A stretch of 64,000 nt of DNA from Variovorax sp. (GTDB taxonomy: Bacteria > Pseudomonadota > Gammaproteobacteria > Burkholderiales > Burkholderiaceae_C). The notes below the pieces were generated by a model. That model made no database searches. It saw only the letters and a program-made list of their open reading frames with translations, and was not told the origin of the DNA. A program made the translations under genes and the position numbers. Numbering within the stretch: position 1 is the first letter of the stretch; every line of letters begins with the position of its first letter. The stretch spans positions 1-64,000 of the forward strand of contig JANXTS010000019.1 in the NCBI GenBank assembly GCA_025352265.1, written 5' to 3'. Positions 43,452 to 51,759 of the stretch are shown here, piece by piece.

Positions 43452-43864
43452 CACTTGTCGTAAACCGTCGCAAGCGAGCGAAAGCCCTTGACCTCGATCG
43501 GATTGCCGAAGGGATCGCAAAAGAACATGGTCCATTGCTCGCCCGACTGGCCTTCGAAGCGAACCTGCGGCTTCAGCACGAACTCGGTGCGTGCCGCTTC
43601 GAGCCGAACTGCCATGGCCTGCCAGTCGGGCAGTTCGAGTGCCAGCCCGAAGTGCGGCATCGGCACCATCACGTCGCCGACGCAGCCGGTGTTGGTGGTG
43701 GCAAAAGGCTCGCCAAGATGCAATGAAATCTGATGGCCGAAGAAGTCGAAATCGACCCAGGTGTCGGTGCTCCGGCCCTCGGTGCAGCCGAGCACGCCGC
43801 CGTAGAAGTGGCGGGCGTCGTCGAGGTCGCGCACATGAAAGGCCAAATGAAAAATGGTGTGCAT
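43451..43864 (-). CDS. VOC (glyoxalase/dioxygenase superfamily) protein
   Basis: 137 residues. Two beta-alpha-beta-beta-beta modules: IFHLAFHVRDLDDARHFYGG with the first metal His, ISLHLGE, and the C-terminal TMFFCDPFGNPIEVKGF with the last Glu. The DPFGNPIE block is typical of glyoxalase-like enzymes; the substrate is unknown. ATG 43864 was used. A longer frame to 44101 overlaps the divergent DUF2946 gene. Confidence 0.85.
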   Translation of the reverse strand: MHTIFHLAFHVRDLDDARHFYGGVLGCTEGRSTDTWVDFDFFGHQISLHLGEPFATTNTGCVGDVMVPMPHFGLALELPDWQAMAVRLEAARTEFVLKPQVRFEGQSGEQWTMFFCDPFGNPIEVKGFRSLATVYDK

Positions 43865-43918
43865 GAGAGGCCTCGATCGCTGAAAAGCGGAGTGTGCCTC
43901 AAGCCATAATCGCAATCG

Positions 43919-44290
43919 ATGTATTTCCCGCGCCACCCTCGCTTCCACGTGCAGTTCCTTGCACGGTTGGTGCTGGCCTGGTTTGCGCTGTCGCTTGGCG
44001 TGGCGATCGCGTCGCCCATTGTCAACCCGCAAGCGATGGAGCTGGTGTGTTCCGCCGCCGGCGCGGTCAAGGTTGTAGTGCAGACTGACGATGGCGCGCA
44101 AGACTTGGGCAGCACGCCCATCGATTGCCCGCTGTGCATGCTCGCTGGCGCGCCGCCGCCTTTGCCAGTGGCTTCGACCATCGCACCGCCGTTGCCGCTC
44201 GGCCGGGCGCTCCAGTCAATTCCCGCCGCGCGCATCGCTGCGGCCACTGCCGCGCCGCCACCTGCGCGCGCGCCCCCGACTTTCTCCTGA
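43919..44290 (+). CDS. DUF2946 family exported protein (copper-cluster member)
   Basis: 123 residues. One N-terminal hydrophobic helix (FLARLVLAWFALSLGVAIA) is followed by a short periplasmic part with Cys44 and the metal-binding-looking CPLC at 70-73. The tail is Pro/Ala rich. The CPLC motif and the position upstream of a TonB receptor and a YcnI-PCuAC protein are typical of DUF2946 proteins in copper loci. The biochemical role is unproven. Divergent from the VOC gene across 54 bases; no strong ribosome site. Confidence 0.75.
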   Translation: MYFPRHPRFHVQFLARLVLAWFALSLGVAIASPIVNPQAMELVCSAAGAVKVVVQTDDGAQDLGSTPIDCPLCMLAGAPPPLPVASTIAPPLPLGRALQSIPAARIAAATAAPPPARAPPTFS

Positions 44291-44391
44291 TCCTGCTCTA
44301 GCTGTCGTAGCGCGCCGTGCCCGGGAAGGGTGCCGCGTCGCCACCTTCCTTGCAATGGAGCGCCGCCTCGTGGCGGCGCGGAGAATTTCAC

Positions 44392-46785
44392 TTGAACAAG
44401 ACCCTTCTTTCGCTCGCGCTCGGCGCAGCGTTTCCGTGGCTGACACTGCCGGCCCTGGCGCAAAACACAGCGCCTTTGTCGCAGCCTTCGGCTGCCCCTG
44501 CCCCTGCACCTGCAGGGGCAGCGTTCGCAGACGAAGCCCATGAGCGCGTGAAGTCGCTCGGCATCGTCACCGTGACCGGCGGGCGTCCGACCTCTTTGCC
44601 CACACAGATCCCGACCACCATCGAGGGCGTGACGCGCGAAGAGATCGAAACCCGCATCAACGCGACCGACAGCGAAGATGCACTGAAGTACCTGCCCAGT
44701 CTGCTGGTGCGCAAGCGCTACATCGGCGATTACAACCACGCCATCCTGTCGACACGCGCCTCGGGCACCGGCAACAGCGCGCGATCCGCCGTGTATGCCG
44801 ACGGCATTCTGCTGTCGAACTACCTGGGCAACGGCATCGCAAACGGCACCAACTACGCGCCGCGCTGGGGGCTCGTCACGCCTGAGGAAATCGAGCGCGT
44901 CGACGTGATGTATGGACCGTTCTCGGCCGCCTATCCGGGCAACTCGGCCGGTGCGGTCGTCGACTTCGTCACGCGCATGCCGACCAGGCTCGAAGCGCAC
45001 GTCAAGGCCGGCTACTCTTCGCAGCCCAGCGACCTGTACGACACGCACCAGACCTTCAACAGCTGGCAGACCAGCGCGTCGCTCGGTAGCCGCAGCGGCG
45101 AGAACAACGGGGGGCCTTGGTCGTGGTGGATCGACATCAACCGTACCGACAGTCGGGGGCAACCGCTGACCTTCACGACGGCGACGCTCGCATCCGGCGT
45201 GGCGAGCCGCAGCGGCACGCCGGTAGCGGGCTACGTGGGCGGGCTCAACACGACCAACACGCCTTGGTACATCCTGGGCACCGGCAATCAGTACCACACG
45301 GTGCAGGACCACGCCAAGATCAAGGTGGCCTACGACGTCACGCCGAACGTGACAGCGTCCTACACACTCGGATATTGGCAAAACACATCGGAAGGGCGGT
45401 CGACCAGCTATCTGAGTAACCTGAACAGTGGCGCGGGCAGGCCGGTGTACAGCGGCGCAGTCAACATCCTGGGGCGAAGCTACAACCTGTCCTCCACCGC
45501 CTTCCCACTCACCAACGACGACCAAACGCACTATATGCATGGGATCTCGGTCAAGAGCCACACGCAGGGTGAGTGGGATTGGGAGGTGTCGGCCGGCCTG
45601 TACGACTATTCGAAGGACCAGCAGCGCGCACCGACAGCCGCGTTGCCGCTGGCTGCATTTGGCGGTGCAGGCACGCTGCAAGACCAGGGTGACGGGCACA
45701 CCGGCTGGAACACGCTGGCGGCCAAAGGCACCTGGAGACCGCAGGGCCTGGCCGGCACGCACATCGTCGACTTCGGCGTCGGCCGCGATGCGTACAAGTT
45801 AGGCATCCTGAAGACCAACGTATTCGGTAACTGGCTAGACGGTCCGGCCACCGTGCCGGTCAGCAACGTCGGCGGGCGTACTGCAACGCTGAATGCGTGG
45901 GCGCAAGACACGTGGTCGTTCGCGTCCAACTGGAAGGCGGTGCTGGGCCTGCGCTATGAAGACTGGCGGGCAAACGATGGCTTCACGTCGGTCGGGCTCG
46001 ATTCCCGGTCATACGAAAAGCGCAGCGAGTCGGACGTATCGCCGAAAGCAGCGCTGGCCTACCGGCTGACTGATGACACCGTGGTCAAGGCGTCGGTCGG
46101 GCGCGCGGTGCGGTTTCCCACCGTGGGTGAGTTGTACGGTGCGACCTCGGGGGGCGCGTTGTCTTTCATCAACGACCCGAGCCTGAGGCCCGAGAAGTCG
46201 TGGACGAGCGAACTGTCGCTCGAACAAGACCTTGGCGCTGGTACCGCGCGCGCCACGCTGTTCCACGAGGCGACGAAGAACTCGCTCCTCAACCAGCTGA
46301 TTCCGGGCTCCACAGTGTCACGCGTGCAGAACGTGGATAAGGTGCGTACCACTGGCGTCGAACTGGCTTACACCGGGCAAGACGTACTCATGAAAGGGCT
46401 CGACCTCGGCGGCAGCCTGACCTGCGCCAACTCCAAGACGGTGGCCGACGCGGCGTTTCCTGCCGCGGTCGGCAAGTGGCAGCCGCGCGTGCCGCGCGTG
46501 CGCTCCACCGCGTACGCCACGTACAAGCCGGACGACCGTTGGGCCTTTACCGTGGCCGCGCGCTATAGCGGTAAGCAGTATTCCAGCCTCGACAACAGCG
46601 ACGTCAACGCCTCCGCCTACTTCGGCGCCAGCAAATACTTCACCGTCGATATGCGCGTGCGCTACCAGATCGACAAGCAGTGGTCGGCCGCCTTCGGCAT
46701 CGACAACGCCAACAACTACCAGTACTGGAACTTTCATCCGTACGCGCAGCGCACCTACACGGCCGAACTTCGCTTCGACCTGTAA
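44392..46785 (+). CDS. TonB-dependent outer-membrane receptor (probable copper receptor)
   Basis: 797 residues. The signal peptide is LNKTLLSLALGAAFPWLTLPALA, read from a TTG start at 44392 with GGAG 8 bases upstream. The plug domain (about 60-190) carries DALKYLPSLLVRKRY, SAVYADGILLSN and IERVDVMYGPFSAAYPGNSAGAVV. The 22-strand barrel ends in YTAELRFDL. No STN signalling domain is present. Position between DUF2946 and the YcnI-PCuAC fusion suggests copper or a copper chelate as cargo, but the ligand cannot be read from sequence. Confidence 0.9.
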   Translation: MNKTLLSLALGAAFPWLTLPALAQNTAPLSQPSAAPAPAPAGAAFADEAHERVKSLGIVTVTGGRPTSLPTQIPTTIEGVTREEIETRINATDSEDALKYLPSLLVRKRYIGDYNHAILSTRASGTGNSARSAVYADGILLSNYLGNGIANGTNYAPRWGLVTPEEIERVDVMYGPFSAAYPGNSAGAVVDFVTRMPTRLEAHVKAGYSSQPSDLYDTHQTFNSWQTSASLGSRSGENNGGPWSWWIDINRTDSRGQPLTFTTATLASGVASRSGTPVAGYVGGLNTTNTPWYILGTGNQYHTVQDHAKIKVAYDVTPNVTASYTLGYWQNTSEGRSTSYLSNLNSGAGRPVYSGAVNILGRSYNLSSTAFPLTNDDQTHYMHGISVKSHTQGEWDWEVSAGLYDYSKDQQRAPTAALPLAAFGGAGTLQDQGDGHTGWNTLAAKGTWRPQGLAGTHIVDFGVGRDAYKLGILKTNVFGNWLDGPATVPVSNVGGRTATLNAWAQDTWSFASNWKAVLGLRYEDWRANDGFTSVGLDSRSYEKRSESDVSPKAALAYRLTDDTVVKASVGRAVRFPTVGELYGATSGGALSFINDPSLRPEKSWTSELSLEQDLGAGTARATLFHEATKNSLLNQLIPGSTVSRVQNVDKVRTTGVELAYTGQDVLMKGLDLGGSLTCANSKTVADAAFPAAVGKWQPRVPRVRSTAYATYKPDDRWAFTVAARYSGKQYSSLDNSDVNASAYFGASKYFTVDMRVRYQIDKQWSAAFGIDNANNYQYWNFHPYAQRTYTAELRFDL

Positions 46786-46810
46786 CTCAGACACTCAAAG
46801 GAATTCATCA

Positions 46811-47725
46811 ATGACCACTTCGACCGCCATCAGAACCATCGCTGCTTGCGTCTTGCTCGCTAGCACCGCCGACGCCCTGGCCCATGTCACATTGCCACCC
46901 GGCGGCGCGATGGCCGGAAGCGATTACCGCGCGGTCTTCCGTGTCGGCCATGCCTGCAAGGATGCCGGTGCGACCACCGGCATCGGCGTGCGCCTGCCTT
47001 CCGGCTTCATGCTCGCAGCTGCGGAGCCGCGCTCGGGCTGGAAGCTCGACGTCCAGCGGGTCGCGGCCAATGCGACAAGCGGCGCGACTGAAGTGCGGTG
47101 GACGGCCGAGTCGCCGAAAAACGCGTTGCCGGGCAAAGAGCGGGCCGATTTCGTTCTCAGCGGCAAGGTGCCCGCTACGCCGGGACCGCTCTGGTTCAAG
47201 GTGCTCCAAACCTGCGATGTCGGCAGCACAGATTGGGCGCAAGTCCCGGCCAGCGGCACGTCGACCGACGGCATGACGGCGCCAGCGGCACGACTGACGG
47301 TCGTCGCGGCGGGCGTCGCCACCGTCGATGTGCGGGATGCTTACGTGCGCCAGTCGGTGGCAGGGCAGAGCGGTACCGGTGCTTTCATGAAGCTGACTTC
47401 TCCGTCTGGCTCGCGCCTGGTCGGCATCTCGACGCCCGCAGCCGGTGTGGCCGAGGTTCACGAGATGAAGATGGAAGGCGACACCATGAAGATGCGCGCC
47501 GTGCAGGGCGGTCTTGACCTGCCGGCTGGGCAAACAGTGGAGCTCAAGCCGGGCGGCTATCACATCATGTTAATGGACTTGAAGGAGGCGCTACCAAAGG
47601 GTGCATCAGTGCCGGTAACGCTGCGTTTCGAAGACGCCAAAGGCGCCAAGACTTCGCTGGAACTGAAGCTACCTGTCGGTGCACCCGAAGGTGCTGCGAC
47701 CACCCCGACGCAGCACATGCATTGA
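46811..47725 (+). CDS. YcnI (DUF1775) - PCuAC (DUF461) copper-binding fusion protein
   Basis: 304 residues. The signal peptide should be cut after ADALA, leaving His25 as the new N-terminus; this is the residue used for Cu(II) binding in YcnI. The DUF1775 domain runs to about residue 165. A complete PCuAC domain (about 170-295) follows, with VHEMKMEGDTMKM and GGYHIMLMDL supplying the His and Met copper ligands. It combines a copper sensor or chaperone with the PCuAC metallochaperone that loads cytochrome oxidase CuA. AAGGA precedes the start, 25 bases after the receptor gene. Confidence 0.9.
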   Translation: MTTSTAIRTIAACVLLASTADALAHVTLPPGGAMAGSDYRAVFRVGHACKDAGATTGIGVRLPSGFMLAAAEPRSGWKLDVQRVAANATSGATEVRWTAESPKNALPGKERADFVLSGKVPATPGPLWFKVLQTCDVGSTDWAQVPASGTSTDGMTAPAARLTVVAAGVATVDVRDAYVRQSVAGQSGTGAFMKLTSPSGSRLVGISTPAAGVAEVHEMKMEGDTMKMRAVQGGLDLPAGQTVELKPGGYHIMLMDLKEALPKGASVPVTLRFEDAKGAKTSLELKLPVGAPEGAATTPTQHMH

Positions 47726-47788
47726 CGCCGAAAGCGCAGTCCCTTGGAGTAAGCTGACCCCACAAAAAACCTTCAAGAGACACATCCC

Positions 47789-48481
47789 ATGACCGATGCA
47801 AGCAAGCCCTTTGCCTTCAGCCAGTTCGTTCCCGGCTTCGACTTTCTCAAGAACCTTGCCGCCGGCAGCGCTAGCGGTCGCGTCGGCTCGGGAAGTGGCA
47901 GCGCTCTGCCGGGGCTGTCGAGCTGGGTGGCGCCGACACTGAGCGTTGAAGAGGTCGACAAGCGCATCCAGGAACTCAAGACGGTCCAGTATTGGCTTGA
48001 ACAGAACGGTCACGCCCTGAAGGCCACGATCCAGGCGCTTGAAGTACAGAAGATGACGCTGTCGACCTTGCGTGGCATGAACGTTCGCATGGAAGACATT
48101 GCGAGCGCGTTCACGCGAGCTGCTGGGCCTGCTGCCGCACCGTTGCCTGCCGCAGCACCGGACACGGAGACAGAACCTGTTGCCGAGCCCGCACCCGACG
48201 CCAACACTGCCGGCGTGGTCGACCCGCTCAAATGGTGGGGCTCGCTGACTCAGCAGTTCCAGGAGATCGCGGCATCTGCCTTGCATGACGCGGCACAACT
48301 CAAGATGCCGGTCATGCCGCAGTCACTGACTGATGCAGCCAACGCCGCCGATAAAGTCAAAGCCAGCAGTGCGCTCTCTGCAAAAAAGAAAGCACCCGCT
48401 GCCCGGGCGGCCGGCGCCGCAGCCAGAACATCCCCCAAGAAACCCGCCGTGGCATCCAGACGCCCGGCCGCAAAACGCTGA
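47789..48481 (+). CDS. phaM: PHB granule-associated protein PhaM
   Basis: 230 residues. The N-terminus FAFSQFVPGFDFLKNLA and the helix VEEVDKRIQELKTVQYWLEQNGHALKATIQ followed by LEVQKMTLSTLRGMN are diagnostic of PhaM. The C-terminal Ala/Lys/Pro tail is the DNA-binding part. In Ralstonia PhaM activates PHB synthase and attaches granules to the nucleoid. Its stop lies 4 bases before the FIST gene. It is encoded about 25 kb away from the phasin-like genes. Confidence 0.88.
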   Translation: MTDASKPFAFSQFVPGFDFLKNLAAGSASGRVGSGSGSALPGLSSWVAPTLSVEEVDKRIQELKTVQYWLEQNGHALKATIQALEVQKMTLSTLRGMNVRMEDIASAFTRAAGPAAAPLPAAAPDTETEPVAEPAPDANTAGVVDPLKWWGSLTQQFQEIAASALHDAAQLKMPVMPQSLTDAANAADKVKASSALSAKKKAPAARAAGAAARTSPKKPAVASRRPAAKR

Positions 48482-48485
48482 ACCC

Positions 48486-49763
48486 ATGAAACTGTTTCCC
48501 ACCGGTCACGCCACCCATCCCCAATGGCGCATGGCGGCCGGGCTCGTGCTCGCCCAGTTGCGAGCACAAATGACCTTGCCCGATTACGCGCCGTCGCCGA
48601 CCCTCGGGCTTCTCTACATCACCGACCACTATGGCGCCGATGCGCAAGACATCCTCGCGCACTTGAGTGCAGAGTTGCCCGAAGTGACCGACTGGTCGGG
48701 CACCATCGGCATCGGCGTCGCCGCCAATAACGCAGAGTATTTCAACGAGCCTGGCATCAGCCTGATGCTGTGCGCGCTGCCGAGCGACCAGTACCGCGTG
48801 TTCTCCGGTGTAGCGCCTTTGGGCAGTGCAGAGATGAGCGGCTTCGAGGCGCATACCGCGCTGGTTCACGCCGACCCCGCCACGCCTGAGCTCAACGAGC
48901 TGATTGCCGAGATGGCCGGCCGGACCAGCACCGGCTACCTCTTCGGCGGTCTTTCGTCGGGCCGGGCCGGTGCGCTGCAATTCGCAGTCGGTGGCAACGG
49001 CAATATCCGCGGGCACGGTGCCGCGAGCGGCGTGTTTTCGGGTGGCTTGTCGGGCGTCGTCTTCGGCGAAGGCGTGCGACTGGTGTCGCGTGTCACGCAA
49101 GGCTGCCAGCCGATTCGCACGGGTGCTGCACGCGAACGCGAGATCACTGAGGCAGACGGCAATCTGGTGCTGAAGCTTGACGGCCAGCCCGCACTCGACA
49201 TGCTGCTGGCCGACTTGCAGGTGTCGCTGGAACGGCCACAAGAAGCCATCGAGGCCGTGCGCAACACGTTGATCGGCCTCGCGACCGCTGGCAGCGACGG
49301 CATCAGACGCACCGGCGATCTCGGTTCCGACGTGTTGGTGCGCCACATCATCGGACTCGATCCGACGCGCCGTGGCATCGCCATCGCCGACCAGGCCGAA
49401 GCTGGCATGCGACTCACGTTCTGCCGGCGCAACGCGCAGGCTGCTCGCGCGGACTTGATGCGCATCTGCGCCGAGATCCGGGAAGAGCTCGAACCGGAAG
49501 AGCAGACGTTGGCAGTCGCAAGTGCTGTCGCTGCCGGCGAAGCAGAGGCCGCACCGCATCCGGCGCGTCGCATCGCAGGTGCGGTGTATGTGAGTTGTTC
49601 GGGCCGCGGCGGACAGCACTTCGGTGCACCCAGTGCCGAACTGCAAATCGTTCGCCACGCGCTCGGCGACGTTCCGCTCGTCGGCTTTTTCGCTGCCGGC
49701 GAAATCGCGCGGCATCACCTGTATGGCTACACCGGAGTACTGACGGTTTTCACCAGCGAATAA
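48486..49763 (+). CDS. FIST-domain sensor protein
   Basis: 425 residues with FIST_N (residues about 35-230, PTLGLLYITDHYGADAQDIL and TGYLFGGLSSGRAGALQFAV) and FIST_C (about 230-400, LDMLLADLQVSLERPQEA, GVYVSCSGRGG-like GAVYVSCSGRGGQHFG, and the PLVGFFAAGEI block). FIST domains are predicted small-ligand, possibly amino-acid, sensory modules. Here there is no kinase or methyl-acceptor output, so the protein stands alone. Tight coupling to phaM suggests a shared transcript. Confidence 0.88.
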   Translation: MKLFPTGHATHPQWRMAAGLVLAQLRAQMTLPDYAPSPTLGLLYITDHYGADAQDILAHLSAELPEVTDWSGTIGIGVAANNAEYFNEPGISLMLCALPSDQYRVFSGVAPLGSAEMSGFEAHTALVHADPATPELNELIAEMAGRTSTGYLFGGLSSGRAGALQFAVGGNGNIRGHGAASGVFSGGLSGVVFGEGVRLVSRVTQGCQPIRTGAAREREITEADGNLVLKLDGQPALDMLLADLQVSLERPQEAIEAVRNTLIGLATAGSDGIRRTGDLGSDVLVRHIIGLDPTRRGIAIADQAEAGMRLTFCRRNAQAARADLMRICAEIREELEPEEQTLAVASAVAAGEAEAAPHPARRIAGAVYVSCSGRGGQHFGAPSAELQIVRHALGDVPLVGFFAAGEIARHHLYGYTGVLTVFTSE

Positions 49764-49875
49764 TCGGCGATTAGCGTGCGGTCGTCGACGGAAATGCGCC
49801 GTCGTCTCACCTTTTCTGACACATGGAATTGCGGGTCGCTAGAGACTTCGCGTGTTATTGCAAAAGGGAAGAGAC

Positions 49876-50208
49876 ATGAAACGAAGCCTGCTCCGTCTGG
49901 ACGAAGGTCTGTCCAGATTGATCGTGTTTTCCGGCGCCCATGCGCTGCTGGGACGCGGCGGCACTTGCGATGTCGTGGTGCGCGACACGCGCGTCAGTCG
50001 CCAGCATGCATGGATTGAAATGCCTGACGATGCACCCGCGGCCATCCGTGATCTTCACAGTTTGAACGGTGTCTTCGTAAATGACCGCCTCGTCGACGGA
50101 CGGCGTGCCTTGCAACACCTCGATGTGTTGATGCTAGGCAAGACACGTTTTCGCTTCTTCGAGGTCGAGAGCTATCGCGATTCCGACCTAATGCTCTCAA
50201 GCAGTTAA
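49876..50208 (+). CDS. FHA-domain protein
   Basis: 110 residues, made almost wholly of one forkhead-associated domain: LLGRGGTCDVVVRDTRVSRQHA with the conserved Arg and SRQHA, then LHSLNGVFVNDRLV. FHA domains bind phosphothreonine peptides. No kinase is encoded nearby. GGGAAGAGAC precedes ATG 49876. Cytosolic. Confidence 0.87.
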   Translation: MKRSLLRLDEGLSRLIVFSGAHALLGRGGTCDVVVRDTRVSRQHAWIEMPDDAPAAIRDLHSLNGVFVNDRLVDGRRALQHLDVLMLGKTRFRFFEVESYRDSDLMLSSS

Positions 50209-50409
50209 AAAAAGCGACGAGTTGGCGTTCGTATGTCAACAGCTTGAAACTGATCGTCTGCGCATTGTCACGAACGCAAAAGCGAATAAGAAATCAAGCG
50301 GCAACACAGCTGCGAATTTTGGGCAATAAGACTCAGACTGCGCTGTTGTGCGGCTCTAAATGAATGGTTTGCACCGGCAAGATCGGTACTCCAAAAAAGG
50401 GAGCCATTC

Positions 50410-50751
50410 ATGAATCTTCAACAAGCTGTCACAACTTGTTTTCGCAAGTACGTCGATTTCTCGGGCCGCGCCTCGCGCTCCGAGTATTGGTGGTTTTTGT
50501 TGGCCTATCTGACCGTCGCGGTTGTGGGGCAACTCGTCAATCGATACATCCCGGTTGTCGTCATTCTTGTCGTTCTGTTGCCACTGATTGCGGTCACTTT
50601 GCGGCGTTTACATGATATTGGAAAGTCGGGCTGGATGATCTTGATCGGGCTCATCCCCATCGTTGGAATGTTGGTGCTGATCTATCTGTACGTACAGCCT
50701 TCGCAGCCAGGCGTGAACCGCTGGGGATCCTTGGACGCTCTGGCACCGTGA
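50410..50751 (+). CDS. DUF805 family membrane protein
   Basis: 113 residues. FRKYVDFSGRASRSEYWWF is the DUF805 start. Three transmembrane helices follow, separated by RRLHDIGKSGWMIL, the conserved amphipathic loop. Similar to the E. coli YhaH/YhaI family of inner-membrane proteins of unknown function. GGGAG lies just before the ATG. The 201 bases before it hold no gene. Confidence 0.88.
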   Translation: MNLQQAVTTCFRKYVDFSGRASRSEYWWFLLAYLTVAVVGQLVNRYIPVVVILVVLLPLIAVTLRRLHDIGKSGWMILIGLIPIVGMLVLIYLYVQPSQPGVNRWGSLDALAP

Positions 50752-50853
50752 ACATGATGCGTCGTTCTACGAAAGAAGCTTCGAAAGGCATTTTTATCGA
50801 AGACTGATCCAACCCTTCCAATACTTCTCAAATTGAATACTAAGACTCGAAAA

Positions 50854-51246
50854 ATGAAAAAGCTTCTCGCACTTATCGCCATTGCTGTCACGCTCACCGC
50901 CTGTTCGAAGACTGGAACGACTCCTGCGGCTGCAGCTGTCGAACCAGCCGCTGCGACGGCACCTGCGGCGCCCGCCGCGCCTCTCGCAACATCTGTGGCG
51001 ACCCCGCCTGCCGCTGCGCCCACGACTGCTTCTGCGGACATTCCGAAGGAATGTCAGGACTACCTCGACAAGGTCAACGCTTGCATCAGCAAACAACACG
51101 GCGCATCGGGCGACGCGATAAAGGCCAGCATGGAACAGACCAAGGCTGCGTGGGCCAGCATGGGCGCAGACAAGGCAACGCTCAGCGCCGCTTGCAAGGC
51201 AGTGAACGACGCTTTCGTTCAACAGGCAGCGGCAATGAAATGCTGA
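50854..51246 (+). CDS. small DUF5339-like lipoprotein
   Basis: 130 residues. The lipoprotein signal MKKLLALIAIAVTLTAC (Cys17) is followed by a 45-residue Ala/Pro/Thr linker and a helical domain with four Cys (KECQDYLDKVNACISKQHGA, then SAACKAVNDAFVQQAAAMKC) that could form two disulfides. Function unknown; the C-terminal part resembles the DUF5339 family. ATG 50854 was preferred over an upstream TTG. Confidence 0.75.
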   Translation: MKKLLALIAIAVTLTACSKTGTTPAAAAVEPAAATAPAAPAAPLATSVATPPAAAPTTASADIPKECQDYLDKVNACISKQHGASGDAIKASMEQTKAAWASMGADKATLSAACKAVNDAFVQQAAAMKC

Positions 51247-51270
51247 TCGTTTGACGACCAGATAGCGCGA

Positions 51271-51294
51271 CGCCGGCTCTGCCGGCGTTCTTTC
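51271..51294 (+). terminator. Rho-independent terminator after the DUF5339-like gene
   Basis: CGCCGGC, loop TCT, GCCGGCG, then TTCTTTC. It lies 25 bases after the stop codon, and the rest of the 51295-51624 interval is free of it, so the ESPR cluster must have its own promoter. Confidence 0.65.
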
Positions 51295-51624
51295 AAGTGC
51301 ACCGGCAACTGTGCATTTGCAAGAGCAAAACGTTCACCGCTCAGTGCCATTCGCGCGCTGACTTCAAGTCGCACTTCTTCTGTGATCTTGCAAGTTCCCT
51401 TCGACCACGCATACATTGATTCACCATTCAATCGCTTTAGAAAGTTACATGTCATTCACATGTGAATGTGAGAACTTTTACTTTCCAATTTTTGTGTGGC
51501 GGTTTGTCACAAAAGCGTGTCAAGAACTGTGTCATGCCCTTTTCTCCTCTGTAGAGCATGAACACAATTGCCCCAGTTTCAAGCCAGTCACACACAAAGC
51601 CCGGTTCCCGGGGAGGAATTCACA
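51295..51624. promoter_or_regulatory. AT-richer regulatory region upstream of the ESPR-like / receiver gene cluster
   Basis: About 330 bases without a gene, visibly richer in A+T than the surroundings. It contains a perfect 16-bp palindrome (51453-51468) and spaced TGTCA-like repeats at 51505-51509, 51518-51522 and 51530-51534 (the last two are GTGTCA 12 bases apart), an arrangement like tandem sites of OmpR-family regulators. No confident -35/-10 pair was assigned. The strong ribosome site GGGAGGA at 51611-51617 belongs to the ESPR-like frame. Confidence 0.5.
51453..51468. promoter_or_regulatory. perfect palindrome CATTCACATGTGAATG
   Basis: A perfect 16-bp inverted repeat about 160 bases upstream of the ESPR-like start codon, in a gene-free AT-rich interval. 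Size and symmetry suit a dimeric regulator. The protein that binds it is unknown. Confidence 0.5.
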
Positions 51625-51759
51625 ATGAACAAGTCTCACCGTTCCATCTGGAACGAATCCCTCGGCGCGTGGATTGCTACGTGGAAAAATGCGATTGCAT
51701 GGAGCAAAAGAGGCCGCGGTGGCGCTACGTCAGCCATGGCGGTGGCGGGCGAACGGTGA
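51625..51759 (+). CDS. orphan ESPR-like micro-ORF (autotransporter extended signal peptide without a passenger)
   Basis: 44 residues. MNKSHRSIWNESLGAWIA matches the conserved start of the extended signal peptide region of type V secreted adhesins (consensus near MNKxYRxIWNxxxGxWVA). GGGAGGA lies 7 bases upstream of the ATG. After residue about 30 the similarity is lost and the frame stops at TGA 51757-51759, which shares bases with the ATG of the next gene (TGATG). Either this is the 5' remnant of a deleted adhesin gene, or a short leader kept for translational coupling. The same bases are also open in the +2 frame. Confidence 0.6.
   Translation: MNKSHRSIWNESLGAWIATWKNAIAWSKRGRGGATSAMAVAGER

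Noticed and set aside
43231..43473. Minus-strand 80-codon open frame between the M48 and VOC genes
   Set aside because: Very Arg-rich, no ribosome site, overlaps the end of the VOC gene. The DNA looks like a GC-rich spacer; it might be a dispersed repeat, but no second copy exists in the window to support that.
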